Of a DNA stretch of 64,000 nt, positions 48,370-57,670 are shown piece after piece. The translations under genes and the position numbers were made by a program. Position 1 is the first letter of the stretch. The number at the start of each line of letters is the position of its first letter. The stretch lies in NCBI RefSeq assembly GCF_018614615.1, contig NZ_JAGGOK010000059.1, positions 1 to 64,000 of the forward strand, read 5' to 3'. The notes beneath the pieces are model-generated. The model ran no database searches. It was not told the DNA's origin and saw nothing but the letters and a program-made list of their open reading frames with translations. Source of the DNA: Streptomyces sp. ISL-100 (GTDB taxonomy: Bacteria > Actinomycetota > Actinomycetes > Streptomycetales > Streptomycetaceae).

Positions 48370-51300
48370 ATGACGCGAGCCGAGCAGCCAACGGTCGTGA
48401 GCCCTACCTCCGACGCACTAGCCGCAGACTCACGCGAGCGAGCCGTACGAGCCCTGCTGCGCATTCCCCCGCTCAGGCGGTTGTGGAGCGCGCAGCTCGT
48501 CGGCAACACCGGCGACGCCCTCGCCCTTCTCGTGCTGCTGTTGCTGTCGCTTCAGGCGGCGATCTCGGAAGGGTCGTTCGGCGGTGGTTATCGCGGTGCG
48601 GCCTTCGCGGTCGCCGCGGTGTTCGGGGCTCGGATCCTTGCCACCTTCATCTTCGGAGCCCTGCTCCTGGGTCCGGTCTCCACGCTGACCGGGCCATCGG
48701 GGCCGCTCGACCGCTGCTGGACGATGATCGGCGCGGACGGGCTGCGGCTCGGCCTCCTCGTCGTCGCACCGCTGTGGATCGACTGGACCCCGGACACGGC
48801 ACAGGCCGTACTTATGATCACCGTATTCGTCGCCGGTGTGGCCGAGCGCTTCTGGACGGTCGCCAAGGAGGGCGCCGCCCCCGCGCTGCTGCCCGCCCCG
48901 CCCCCGGAGGGCGCGACGGTACGGCCGCTGCCCGACCACCTGGACGCGCTGCGCCGGCTGTCGCTGCGTACAAGCTTCGTCGCCCTGCCCGCGGCTGCCG
49001 CCGTGCTGCTGGCCGCGACGCTCGTCGGGAATCTGCTCGGCACCGGCATCGACTGGTTCTCGCAGCACCAGGCGGCCCTCGGGTCGTACGTCGCCGCGGG
49101 GCTTTTCGCCGCATCCGTATCGACGCTGTTCTTCCTCGAACTGCCCGACGCGCAGACGCCTCGCGCGCGCTCGCCGCTTGAGGGCCTGCGTCGGCCGAAG
49201 ACCGGCACGGGCGTCGACAAGGGACGCACTGGCGCGATCCGGCTCATCGTCGTGGCCTGCGCCGCGGTCGCCGGAGCGGTCGCCGCCGCGGCGGCCGTCG
49301 CCGTACTGCACGGGAAGGACCTCGGCGGCGGCCCCGCCACCTTCGCCCTGCTCTTCCTCGCGCTGACCGGCGGCAGCGTCATCGGGATCCGCAGCGCGCA
49401 GAAGGTGCTGCCCACGCTGTCGCGGCGCCGCCTGCTGTCGCTCGCGATCGCCTTCACCGGCATCGCGCTGCTGGCCATGGGCGTGGTGCCGGACACGGCG
49501 ACTGTCCTGATGATCACACTGCTTGCCGGTTTCTCCGCCGGAGTCGCCGCGAACACCGGGCACACGCTGCTCGACCAGGAGACCGAGGACTTCCGGCGGG
49601 CGCGTACGACCGAGCACCTGCACGCCGTCGTACGGGTCTACATGGCCCTCGGCGCGGTCGTGGCCCCGGTGCTCGCCGCCGCGATCGGCCCGCACCGCCT
49701 TGCCAGCGGCAGCTTCGTCTTCGCCCACGGCGGCGCGGCCTTCACGCTGATGCTCGTCGGCGCGCTGCTGCTGCCGGTGGCCGCGCTCGTGCTTGCGAAG
49801 GCTGACGACCGGCAGGGCGTTCCGCTGCGCCGCGACCTGCGCGAGGCGCTGCGGGGCGGCGAGCCCGACCAGGCGCCCGCCGCGACCGGCTTCTTCATCG
49901 CCATGGAGGGCGGCGACGGAGCGGGCAAGTCCACCCAGGTCGGGGCGCTTGCCGAATGGATCCGCAACAAGGGCCACGAGGTCGTCGTCACGCGCGAGCC
50001 CGGTGCCACGCCCATCGGCAAGCGGCTGCGTTCGATCCTGCTGGACGTGTCGAGCGCGGGCCTGTCGAACCGGGCCGAGGCGCTGCTCTACGCCGCCGAC
50101 CGGGCGGAGCACGTCGATTCCGTCGTACGTCCGGCGCTGGAGCGCGGCGCTGTCGTCATCACTGATCGTTACGTCGACTCGTCGGTGGCGTACCAGGGCG
50201 CGGGACGCGATCTGTCGCCGACCGAGATCGCCCGTATCTCGCGCTGGGCGACGGACGGGCTCGTACCGCATCTGACGGTGCTGCTCGACGTCTCGCCGGA
50301 GACCGCGCGCGAGCGCTTCACCGAGGCGCCGGACCGGCTGGAGTCCGAGCCGCCGGAGTTCCACGCGCGCGTGCGGCACGGTTTCCTGACGCTGGCGGCC
50401 GCCGATCCGGGGCGCTACCTGGTGGTGGACGCCGGCCAGGACCCGGAATCGGTCACCACGGTTGTACGCCACCGGCTGGACCGGATGCTGCCCCTCTCCG
50501 ACGCCGAGGTGAAGGCGCAGGAGGACGCGCGGAAGGCCGCCGAGGAAGAGGCGCGGCGGCGCGCCGAGGAGGAGGCCGCGCGCAAGGCTGAGGAGGAGCG
50601 GCTGGAGCGCGAGCGGCAGGAACAACTCGCCAGGCTCCGCGCCGAGGAAGAAGAGCGCAAACGCCGCGAGATCGAAGAGGCGCGGCAGCGCGAGGTCGAA
50701 CGGCAGGCGGAGGAGGCGCGTCGGCGGGCCGAGGAGGCACGTCGGCTGGCCGAGGAGGAGCGGCTGCGCCGCGAGGCGGAGGAGAAGGCGCGGGCCGCCG
50801 AGCAGGAACGGCTGCGCAGGCAGGCCGCGGAGGAGGCCCGGCTGCGGGCCGAGGCGGAGGAACGCCGCCGGGAGAAGCAGCGCAGGGCGGAAGAGGCGCT
50901 GCTGCGGGCGGAGGAGGCGCGTCGGCTCGCGGAGGCGGCTGAGGCGGCTGCTGCGGCGGCGTCGATGGCCTCGGCTCCGGTTGCGGCGGAGCCGGAACCG
51001 TCCGACGCCGAGCTGACTGTGCCTACGCCGGTCGTGCGCCCCGACGAAGTGACGCAGACGGTGGAGACGCCGACGCCGCGTGTCGACATGCGCAAGGACG
51101 ACCCGCCGGCCGCGCGGGCTGCGGACGATACGGCCGTGCTGCGGCCGGTACGGGACGTACGGGATGCGGGGCCGGCGGCCGACGAGACCGCCGTCCTGCC
51201 GCCGGTGCGCGACGTGAGGCCCGCGGACGAGACGGCGGTGCTGCCGCAGTTGCGGGACGAGCCTTCTGACCGGGTGCCGCCGGGGTTCTTCCGTGACGAA

Positions 51301-51540
51301 GCGTCTGAGGATCGCGGCGACGGCGAAAACAGCAATGAACGTACGCGCGAGCTGCCGTGGCTCGATCCGGAGGCGGCGCATCCGACCGCCGGCCAGAACG
51401 CGCGTGCGTCGCGTCGGCGCTCGGACTGGGCGGAGGAGACTCCGCTCGACGATCTGCCGTCGCTGGCGGACGAGCTGCTGGGCGGACGGGACGCCGACGA
51501 GGACGACGGTACGCAGTGGGGGCGGGGCGGGCGCCGGTAG
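48370..51540 (+). CDS. tmk: MFS-like membrane protein fused to thymidylate kinase, with coiled coil
   Basis: This 1056-residue fusion begins with a major-facilitator-like domain of about 12 hydrophobic segments (residues about 35-490). A complete thymidylate kinase follows at about 512-705, with P-loop AMEGGDGAGKST, YAADRAEHV and DRYVDSSVAYQGAG. A long Glu/Arg/Ala helical region runs from about 712 to 865 (EARRRAEEEAARKAEEERL type) and is a likely coiled coil. A Pro/Asp/Arg-rich disordered end completes it. The kinase makes dTDP for DNA synthesis. The membrane part suggests that dTMP kinase is tethered near the membrane, but its cargo is unknown. As recalled, Streptomyces keeps this fusion beside topA and holB. 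Confidence 0.92.
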   Translation: MTRAEQPTVVSPTSDALAADSRERAVRALLRIPPLRRLWSAQLVGNTGDALALLVLLLLSLQAAISEGSFGGGYRGAAFAVAAVFGARILATFIFGALLLGPVSTLTGPSGPLDRCWTMIGADGLRLGLLVVAPLWIDWTPDTAQAVLMITVFVAGVAERFWTVAKEGAAPALLPAPPPEGATVRPLPDHLDALRRLSLRTSFVALPAAAAVLLAATLVGNLLGTGIDWFSQHQAALGSYVAAGLFAASVSTLFFLELPDAQTPRARSPLEGLRRPKTGTGVDKGRTGAIRLIVVACAAVAGAVAAAAAVAVLHGKDLGGGPATFALLFLALTGGSVIGIRSAQKVLPTLSRRRLLSLAIAFTGIALLAMGVVPDTATVLMITLLAGFSAGVAANTGHTLLDQETEDFRRARTTEHLHAVVRVYMALGAVVAPVLAAAIGPHRLASGSFVFAHGGAAFTLMLVGALLLPVAALVLAKADDRQGVPLRRDLREALRGGEPDQAPAATGFFIAMEGGDGAGKSTQVGALAEWIRNKGHEVVVTREPGATPIGKRLRSILLDVSSAGLSNRAEALLYAADRAEHVDSVVRPALERGAVVITDRYVDSSVAYQGAGRDLSPTEIARISRWATDGLVPHLTVLLDVSPETARERFTEAPDRLESEPPEFHARVRHGFLTLAAADPGRYLVVDAGQDPESVTTVVRHRLDRMLPLSDAEVKAQEDARKAAEEEARRRAEEEAARKAEEERLERERQEQLARLRAEEEERKRREIEEARQREVERQAEEARRRAEEARRLAEEERLRREAEEKARAAEQERLRRQAAEEARLRAEAEERRREKQRRAEEALLRAEEARRLAEAAEAAAAAASMASAPVAAEPEPSDAELTVPTPVVRPDEVTQTVETPTPRVDMRKDDPPAARAADDTAVLRPVRDVRDAGPAADETAVLPPVRDVRPADETAVLPQLRDEPSDRVPPGFFRDEASEDRGDGENSNERTRELPWLDPEAAHPTAGQNARASRRRSDWAEETPLDDLPSLADELLGGRDADEDDGTQWGRGGRR

Positions 51541-51565
51541 GCCCGCCGGGCGGCTAGTCCCCTAC

Positions 51566-51662
51566 CCGCCCTTTTCCCGAAACCGGGGCTCCGCCCCGGA
51601 CCCCAGGACACCCCCCGGACGCCCTCCAGGCGTGTCCTCAAAACGCCGGACGGGCTGATTTC
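51566..51662. repeat. Streptomyces intergenic repeat
   Basis: The segment holds the palindrome CCGGGGCTCCGCCCCGG, a run of CCC-rich sequence and CAAAACGCCGGACGGGCTGAT, which resembles dispersed non-coding repeats that I recall after many Streptomyces genes. It may serve as a terminator between the MFS-tmk and holB genes. Confidence 0.6.
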
Positions 51663-51771
51663 TGCGGCCCCGGGCCCTTGTGGGCGAGTGATGTCAGTGG
51701 GGTCGACCACAATAGGGACGTCGGGATTCAAGAACGCAAGAACGTGAGCGCACGGCGAAGGCGGTAGCACC

Positions 51772-52986
51772 ATGGCCGTATGGGACGACCTGGTCGGGCA
51801 GGGGCGGGTGCAGGCACAGCTGGCCGCCGCCGCCCGGGACGCCGACGCGCTCGTGACCGCCGTCGCCGACCGGTCCGGGGGAACCCTCGCCCCCGCCGCG
51901 TCGAAGATGACGCACGCCTGGCTCTTCACGGGCCCGCCGGGTTCCGGGCGCTCCACCGCCGCCCGCGCGTTCGCCGCTGCGCTGCAGTGCGTCAGCCCCG
52001 ACCGGGCGCTCGGCGGGGCCCCGGGCTGCGGGTTTTGTGACGGGTGTCATACAGCCCTGGTCGGCACGCACGCCGATGTGGAAATCGTCCGTACCGACCA
52101 GCTCTCCATCGGCGTGAAGGACACCCGCGAGCTCGTCCGGCGGGCCCAGCTGTCCCCGGCGGGCGGCCGATGGCAGGTCATCGTCCTGGAGGACGCCGAC
52201 CGGCTCACCGAGGGCGCGGGCAACGTACTGCTCAAGGCCATCGAAGAGCCCGCTCCTCGTACGGTCTGGCTCCTGTGCGCACCGTCCTTGGAGGACGTCC
52301 TCCCGACCATCCGGTCCCGCTGCCGCCACCTCACGCTCAGTACGCCGTCCGTCGAGGCCGTCGCCGACGTGCTCGTACGGCGTGACGGGATCGACCCCGC
52401 GACCGCCGCGACCGCCGCGCGCGCCACCCAGGGGCACATCGGGCGGGCCCGCCGACTCGCCACCGACGAGCGCGCGCGGGCGCGCCGCGCCGTCGTGCTG
52501 AAACTCCCGCTGCGCGTCGCCGACATCGGGGGCTGCCTCAAGGCGGCGCAGGAGCTGGTCGACGCGGCGGGCGAGGACGCCAAGCAGGTCGCCGAGGAGG
52601 TCGACGTCAAGGAGACGGACGACCTCAAGGCGGCGCTCGGCGCGGCGTCCGGAGGCCGGATGCCGCGCGGCACGGCCGGCGCGATGAAGGAGCTGGCCGA
52701 CCGCCAGAAGCGCCGCTCCACCCGTACGCAGCGGGACAGCCTCGACCTCGCGCTGACCGACCTGACCGGCTTCTACCGCGACGTACTCGCGCTCCAGCTC
52801 GGCTCGCGGGTCGCCCTCGCCAACGAGGACGTACGGGACTCCCTCGACCGCATCGCGCAGAGCTCGACCCCCGAGCGCACCCTGCGCCGGATAGAGGCGA
52901 TCATCGCCTGCCGGCAGGCCCTGGACCGCAACGTCGCGCCGCTCCTCGCGGTGGAGGCGATGACGGTGGCGCTGCGCGCCGGCTGA
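51772..52986 (+). CDS. holB: DNA polymerase III subunit delta prime
   Basis: This 404-residue clamp-loader subunit starts MAVWDDLVGQGRVQAQL. Its P-loop GPPGSGRSTAA has Arg where active ATPases have Lys, as in delta prime proteins, which do not hydrolyse ATP. A four-Cys zinc module (CGFCDGCHT together with an earlier Cys) follows, then VLEDADRLTEGAGNVLLKAIEEP and SRCRHL. An insertion at about residues 245-300 is charged and Ala-rich. It follows MFS-tmk on the same strand, so dTTP supply and replication genes are adjacent. Confidence 0.94.
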   Translation: MAVWDDLVGQGRVQAQLAAAARDADALVTAVADRSGGTLAPAASKMTHAWLFTGPPGSGRSTAARAFAAALQCVSPDRALGGAPGCGFCDGCHTALVGTHADVEIVRTDQLSIGVKDTRELVRRAQLSPAGGRWQVIVLEDADRLTEGAGNVLLKAIEEPAPRTVWLLCAPSLEDVLPTIRSRCRHLTLSTPSVEAVADVLVRRDGIDPATAATAARATQGHIGRARRLATDERARARRAVVLKLPLRVADIGGCLKAAQELVDAAGEDAKQVAEEVDVKETDDLKAALGAASGGRMPRGTAGAMKELADRQKRRSTRTQRDSLDLALTDLTGFYRDVLALQLGSRVALANEDVRDSLDRIAQSSTPERTLRRIEAIIACRQALDRNVAPLLAVEAMTVALRAG

Positions 52987-53121
52987 GCCAGTGATCAGGC
53001 GGCCGCTTCACCGCCGTATCACCGCCGCGCCACTCCCGTCGTGCCTCCCGCCGCGGTTGACCGGATCACCCGTACGAGCCGATCTCCGCACAATCCGTGA
53101 TGGCCGCACTACGCTCCGAGG

Positions 53122-54657
53122 ATGGACACCAGGCACCTGATCCGGATCTCCGCCACCGCCCTCGCGACTGCCGGGCTGCTGATGTCCGGCTGCTCGTCGG
53201 GAGGTTCGTCACCAAGTGCCTCGGCCTCCGCGCAGCAGAAATCGGTCCCGGCCGCCCTCTCGACGTACTACGCGCAGAAGCTGACCTGGCGCGAGTGCGG
53301 CGCCCCCGGCTTCCAGTGCGCCACGATGAAGGCCCCGCTCGACTACCAAAAGCCGGAGAAGGCCGACATCAAGCTGGCCGTTTCGCGGAAGAAGGCCACC
53401 GGCCCTGGCAAGCGCGTCGGCTCCCTGCTGGTCAACCCGGGCGGCCCGGGCGGCGCCGCGATCGGCTACCTCCAGGCGTACGCCGCACTCGGCTACCCGG
53501 CGCCGGTCCGCGCGCGGTACGACATGGTGGCCGTCGACCCCCGCGGCGTGGCCCGCAGCGAGCCCGTCGAGTGCCTGACGGGCAAGGAGATGGACGCGTA
53601 CACACAGGTGGATCAGACCCCGGACGACGAGGAGGAGACCGGCAAGCTGGTCACGTCGTTCAAGGGCTTCGCGGCCGGCTGCGAGAAGCGCTCGGCCGCG
53701 ATCCTTCCGCACGTTTCCACCGTCGAGGCGGCCCGCGATATGGACATCCTGCGCGCGGTGCTGGGCGACGGGAAACTGAACTTCGTCGGAGCGTCGTACG
53801 GGACCTTCCTGGGTGCGACGTACGCCGAGCTCTTCCCCGCCCGCGTCGGCCGTCTCGTACTCGACGGCGCGATGGACCCGTCCCTCGCCGCCCGGGAGAT
53901 GAACCGCGACCAGACGGCCGGCTTCGAGACCGCCTTCCAGTCGTTCGCCGCGGACTGCGTCAAGCGCGAGGACTGCCCGCTCGGCACCGGTACGCCGAAC
54001 GAGGCGGGCGACCGCCTTAAGGGCTTCTTCGACGAGCTCGATGCCAGGCCCGTACCCACCGGCCAGAGCCGCCCGCTCGGTGAGTCCCTGGCGACCATGG
54101 GCGTGATCGCGGCGATGTACGACGAGTCCGCCTGGCCGCAGCTGCGCCCCGCTCTCACCCGTGCCACGGGAGGCGACGGAGCTCAGCTGCTCGCGCTGGC
54201 CGACACGTACTACGAGCGCTCCGAGGACGGCAGCTACGCGAACCTCATGTACGCCAACGCCGCCGTGAACTGCCTGGACCTCCCCCCGGCCTTCACCGGC
54301 CCCGACGAGGTCCGCAACGAGCTTCCCGCCTTCGAAAACGCGTCCCCGGTCTTCGGTGAGGGCCTCGCCTGGGCCTCCCTGACCTGCGGCTACTGGCCGA
54401 CGAAGGCCACCGGCACCCCGCACCGCATCGAGGCGAAGGGCGCCGCGCCGATCGTCGTGGTCGGCACCACCCGCGACCCGGCGACCCCGTACAAGTGGGC
54501 TCAGTCCCTGGCGGGCCAGCTCGACTCCGGCATGCTCCTGACGTACGACGGCGACGGCCACACGGCGTACGGGCGCGGCAGCGACTGCATCGACACGGCG
54601 ATCAACACCTACCTCCTGGAGGGCGTAGCCCCGAAGGACGGCAAGAGGTGCTCCTAA
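53122..54657 (+). CDS. Secreted tripeptidyl-aminopeptidase-like lipoprotein
   Basis: This 511-residue alpha/beta hydrolase of peptidase family S33 has lipobox LMSGC (Cys about 24). The oxyanion region is VNPGGPGGAAIGYL, the nucleophile Ser is in GASYGTFLG (about 223), the Asp is in GTTRDPATPY (about 451) and the His is in GDGHTAYG (about 480). The C-terminal cap ends in DCIDTAINTYLL. Related Streptomyces proteases (SlpD/SlpE, Tap) remove N-terminal di- or tripeptides from extracellular substrates. Eight Cys outside the signal peptide suggest disulfides. It closes the conserved core segment. Confidence 0.92.
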   Translation: MDTRHLIRISATALATAGLLMSGCSSGGSSPSASASAQQKSVPAALSTYYAQKLTWRECGAPGFQCATMKAPLDYQKPEKADIKLAVSRKKATGPGKRVGSLLVNPGGPGGAAIGYLQAYAALGYPAPVRARYDMVAVDPRGVARSEPVECLTGKEMDAYTQVDQTPDDEEETGKLVTSFKGFAAGCEKRSAAILPHVSTVEAARDMDILRAVLGDGKLNFVGASYGTFLGATYAELFPARVGRLVLDGAMDPSLAAREMNRDQTAGFETAFQSFAADCVKREDCPLGTGTPNEAGDRLKGFFDELDARPVPTGQSRPLGESLATMGVIAAMYDESAWPQLRPALTRATGGDGAQLLALADTYYERSEDGSYANLMYANAAVNCLDLPPAFTGPDEVRNELPAFENASPVFGEGLAWASLTCGYWPTKATGTPHRIEAKGAAPIVVVGTTRDPATPYKWAQSLAGQLDSGMLLTYDGDGHTAYGRGSDCIDTAINTYLLEGVAPKDGKRCS

Positions 54658-54766
54658 CCCGCCGCTGACCTGCGCGGATGTGCTCCACACAGGGCTGTGC
54701 GGAGCACCCCTCGAAACTGTGTAGACTTGGGCCCGCTGCTGATCGCACCATGGTGTCGGCAGCGAC

Positions 54767-54840
54767 GCCGCCTTAGCTCAGTTGGCCAGAGCAACGCACT
54801 CGTAATGCGTAGGTCTCGGGTTCGAATCCCGAAGGCGGCT
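54767..54840 (+). tRNA. tRNA-Thr (anticodon CGT)
   Basis: GCCGCCT pairs with AGGCGGC in the acceptor stem. The anticodon arm is ACGCA-CTCGTAA-TGCGT with anticodon CGT, and the T-arm is CGGGTTCGAATCCCG. No CCA is encoded. The core gene order ends here and mobile-element relics begin, which makes it a likely attachment site. Confidence 0.95.
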
Positions 54841-54846
54841 CTCAGA

Positions 54847-54882
54847 AAGCCCAGGACTCACTCGCCGTGACCTGGGCTTTTT
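54847..54882 (+). terminator. Terminator of tRNA-Thr
   Basis: AAGCCCAGG pairs with CCTGGGCTT across 15 bases and is followed by TTT. Confidence 0.9.
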
Positions 54883-55043
54883 GCCGTTCTGTGACCTTGC
54901 TCCTGCCGGTGCGTCAGCCCAGAGGCCCCGCCACGCACCCTCTGGTGGCCGACCGGTGGCCAAACGTGCAAACGGCGTGCAGCGGCGGTGGCCAAGAGCG
55001 CCGCTGGGTGCGTGCGGACGGCCGCCCGATCGTTGTTCCGTCC
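54883..55043. other. Low-coding tract beside tRNA
   Basis: No start with a ribosome-binding site is seen on either strand. A minus-strand frame is open but shows no protein-like pattern. Confidence 0.4.
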
Positions 55044-55253
55044 CTACAAGTCGTTGCCGAGCAGCGCCGCCTGTAAGGACTTCGGTCGGGTCGAGCAGCC
55101 CGGCTGGAGGCGGAGCCGCTTCGCCATCTTCGCGTCTCGGGCGGCCGATGCCAGCGGGGACTTCCTGGATGGCCTCGCGGACCTGGGTGGCGGAATCGCC
55201 CACATGTCGTGGATCACCGTACGGCGATGTACCAGCGCCTCTTTGTAGGTCAT
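55044..55253 (-). CDS. Possible hypothetical protein, perhaps frameshifted
   Basis: ATG 55253 (MTYKEALVHRRTVIHDM) opens a 69-residue frame ending in AKMAKRLRLQPGCSTRPK. The frame next to it also reads well between 55203 and 55040 (GDSATQVREAIQEVPAG). The strongest reading may therefore switch frame just after HDM, as in a decaying gene. Protein-like sequence also continues upstream of the ATG (STQDLEVPVQLEADPPAKP), so the true start may be higher. Family unknown. Confidence 0.35.
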   Translation of the reverse strand: MTYKEALVHRRTVIHDMWAIPPPRSARPSRKSPLASAARDAKMAKRLRLQPGCSTRPKSLQAALLGNDL

Positions 55254-55392
55254 GAACGGCTTCGCCGGCGGATCCGCTTCGAGCTGTACGGGTACTTCGA
55301 GGTCTTGTGTGCTCTTCCGAGCAGTTATTGCCGTTTCAGCGCAGAAAGCTGCAGATAACAGCGTTCTGCGCCTCCCAGCGCACGGCCGTCGG

Positions 55393-55527
55393 TCACATGT
55401 TCCGCAGGAACCAGAGCACCAACTCCACCCCCAGACGGACCCCCAGCCGCAGCGTGACCTTCCGCCACGCGGCGCGGCTCCGCACCTTCTCCTGCTCGCG
55501 GATGTTCTCCTGATCCGGCATCCCCAT
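55393..55527 (-). CDS. 44-residue basic amphipathic protein
   Basis: A short frame reads MGMPDQENIREQEKVRSRAA, then WRKVTLRLGVRLGVELVLWF and LRNM. The first half is charged, and the second is a potential amphipathic or membrane-seeking helix. GGAGAAGGGAGC directly precedes the ATG, a very good ribosome-binding site, and third-position GC is high. It lies between element relics. Function is unknown; a small membrane-associated element protein is plausible. Confidence 0.5.
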   Translation of the reverse strand: MGMPDQENIREQEKVRSRAAWRKVTLRLGVRLGVELVLWFLRNM

Positions 55528-55631
55528 GCTCCCTTCTCCGATGTCGGGAGCGCCATAGGACCGCGGATGCCGGAATCAAAAGCGGCGGAAAACTGGACCC
55601 CGCCCCGGAGCTGAGACCTAGCCTCGGAGCC

Positions 55632-56030
55632 ATGACCCGTGGCAACAAGCCTCCCGCCGCCTTCGCGCCCGTACACCAGGCCCTGAACGACGTCGGCTAC
55701 GGGCCGGACGTCTACAGTGACCGGCGGATGCTGCGCGACATCGAGGCCCGCTTCATCTCTAACCTGACCGGCGACGCGACGGACACCGAGATCGACAATG
55801 CCGTCACTTCCGCCTTCGTCTGCGCCAAGGCCCGCGCCGAGAGCAACGACGGCCGCAAGGGGCACCTGTGCCGCGCGCTCGGCTGGAGGCTGCTGGCCAT
55901 AAACGACGACCCGGCCGCCACCCGAATACTGCGAAAACAGCTCCGCGAAGCCGTCGAACGTCTGGAGGGACACGGCTTCCAGGAGGCGAGGGTCGAAATT
56001 TTGACCACGTCGCCGGTGCGCGGGGCATGA
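55632..56030 (+). CDS. Hypothetical protein, probably 3'-truncated
   Basis: This 132-residue soluble protein starts MTRGNKPPAAFAPVHQALND. It is helical and charged (SNLTGDATDTEIDNAVTSAF, LREAVERLEGHGF), and no family is recognised. From about residue 116 (QEARVEILTTSPVRGA) it is the antisense of the NlpC/P60 gene's conserved end, so its own native end has been lost at a junction near 55978. ATG follows CTCGGAGCC. It is probably cargo of the former mobile element. Confidence 0.55.
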   Translation: MTRGNKPPAAFAPVHQALNDVGYGPDVYSDRRMLRDIEARFISNLTGDATDTEIDNAVTSAFVCAKARAESNDGRKGHLCRALGWRLLAINDDPAATRILRKQLREAVERLEGHGFQEARVEILTTSPVRGA

Positions 56031-57091
56031 ATGACCAGGCCCGAGCCGATGAACATGCCTACGTGTTCAGGAACTTGGGCGGTGCCCCTGGTGAACAGCA
56101 GGTCGCCGGGTTTCAGAGCGTCGGCTGAGACCGACTGTCCCTCGTTGACCTGCGTGTAGGTGGTCCGCGTCAGGATGACCCCGGCCGCCTTGCAGGACAT
56201 CTGCATCAGCGAGGAGCAGTCGCAGCGACCCATCGGGTCTGCCCCGTGGGAGTCGGTGCAGGTGCCGCCCCACTGGTACGGAGTGCCGAGCTGGCCCATG
56301 GCCCAGCGAATCGCGGTCTGCACCTTCGGTGAGGCATCGGCCGGGATCTTGTATCCGTCCGGCACCGTCCCGGGAGGGATGGTGCCGAAGTCGGTTCCGT
56401 CCCCGCCGGTCGTACAGCCGCCTGCGGCATTCGGCGCCGGGCTGGCAGTGCCGCCCCCGGACCCCGACGGGGAGGGCGTGGGTGCGGGATCACCGGTCTT
56501 CGCCAGCAGCGGCTGGATCGCCTTCTGCAGGGCGGTCGCCAGGGGCTCCCACTTGGCGTAGGCGTCCGGATAGCCAGAGCGCTGCACCGCCTGGGCGGCC
56601 TGGGTGATGGTCATCGATTCCCAGCCCGAGACCTCCCGCAGCCCCTCGTAGAACTTCGTCGAGGAGTAGACCGGGTCCATGATCTGGGCCACGGTGCCCC
56701 AGCCCTGCGACGGCCGCTGTTGGAAAAGCCCCACCGAGTCACGGTCCCCGTAGGTGATGTTCTGCAGGCCGCTCTCCTGCAGCGCGGTGGCCAGCGCCAC
56801 GATCTGCCCCCGGACGGGGATCTTCATCGCGACACCGGTGGCATGGATCGTCTTGGCGTTCGGCACCTGCTCGGCTGGATCGTCCAGCCCCGGCACGGAG
56901 ACAGTCCCCTTGGCGCCGCCGTCCAGGATCTCCTTCACCTGAGCGGCAACGGCTGAGGTATCCACAGCCTGTGCACCGCCGGTCGAGCAGGCGGCCGAAG
57001 CCGTCCCGGCACCGATGGCGAGGATCGGAACGGCCAGCAGCAGCGGACCGGATGCGAAGAGACCGACGACGGCTCCGGTGGTCTTCTTCAT
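55712..57091 (-). CDS. Lytic transglycosylase/NlpC-P60 peptidase with foreign 3' end
   Basis: This 459-residue secreted protein has a signal peptide (about 1-33, ending GTASAAC). A lysozyme-like domain follows with ATALQESGLQNI (catalytic Glu about 110) and YGDRDSVGLFQQRPSQGWG. After a Pro/Ser linker comes the NlpC/P60 domain with GTPYQWGG, the catalytic Cys in RCDCSSLMQ and the His in PEHVGMFIG. Such proteins punch through peptidoglycan for conjugation in actinobacterial integrative elements. The native reading ends at TLASWKP (about 371). The remaining 88 residues are antisense of the neighbouring gene and not like any peptidase. The enzyme domains themselves look intact. Confidence 0.8.
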   Translation of the reverse strand: MKKTTGAVVGLFASGPLLLAVPILAIGAGTASAACSTGGAQAVDTSAVAAQVKEILDGGAKGTVSVPGLDDPAEQVPNAKTIHATGVAMKIPVRGQIVALATALQESGLQNITYGDRDSVGLFQQRPSQGWGTVAQIMDPVYSSTKFYEGLREVSGWESMTITQAAQAVQRSGYPDAYAKWEPLATALQKAIQPLLAKTGDPAPTPSPSGSGGGTASPAPNAAGGCTTGGDGTDFGTIPPGTVPDGYKIPADASPKVQTAIRWAMGQLGTPYQWGGTCTDSHGADPMGRCDCSSLMQMSCKAAGVILTRTTYTQVNEGQSVSADALKPGDLLFTRGTAQVPEHVGMFIGSGLVIHAPRTGDVVKISTLASWKPCPSRRSTASRSCFRSIRVAAGSSFMASSLQPSARHRCPLRPSLLSARALAQTKAEVTALSISVSVASPVRLEMKRASMSRSIRRSL

Positions 57092-57670
57092 CGCCGCCGC
57101 CGTTCACCGAGGCGGCGGTGCCAGCCGGACAACGGTGTTGGGTCAGGGCACGGGGGTATCAGGGCATGCTGCATCGCAGCGGCTCCTTGGGTTTCGTAGG
57201 AGGCGCGGTGCCGGCTTCTCGTGCAAAGCCGTCGGCACCGCGCCGATGTAAATCCGCCTCTCAGGGCGGGCCCGTGTCACAGGAGTTGGTAGCTCCCGGA
57301 CGCCGGTCTCGGGTCACGCGCGGCAGTCAGCCGCGCTCGTAATCTCAGGCGGTACACCGGGTCTCCTCACGGCTTCGGGAAATAGGGGTCAACGGGCCTC
57401 CCGTGCTGCCATTTTTGGACGAGGCAACACGGATAAGCACAGGTCAGCGAGGGTGGAGCGGGGCTCCGTCCCGGTGACATGGCGAGACAGTAGACCGGGA
57501 TTCCGGCCGCACCAAACGGCTCTCGGACCCGGGCCCGGAGCACGACGCGGTTCGTTAGGTGCGGCCGGAAATTGCGGCTAACGTCCGGCGCAATCCCGCT
57601 CCGAACGGCCACTGTTGAGCACCGTCCGGAGCGGGCCCAGTCCCGCCGTGCCCTGAAAGAGGCCCCGCAC
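57092..57670. other. 579-bp intergenic tract with hairpin
   Basis: No gene is supported. A perfect 12-bp inverted repeat GGCGCGGTGCCG / CGGCACCGCGCC sits at 57202-57244, shortly upstream of the NlpC/P60 gene, and could be the terminator of a deleted upstream gene. The rest probably contains the promoter of the methyltransferase. Confidence 0.5.
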
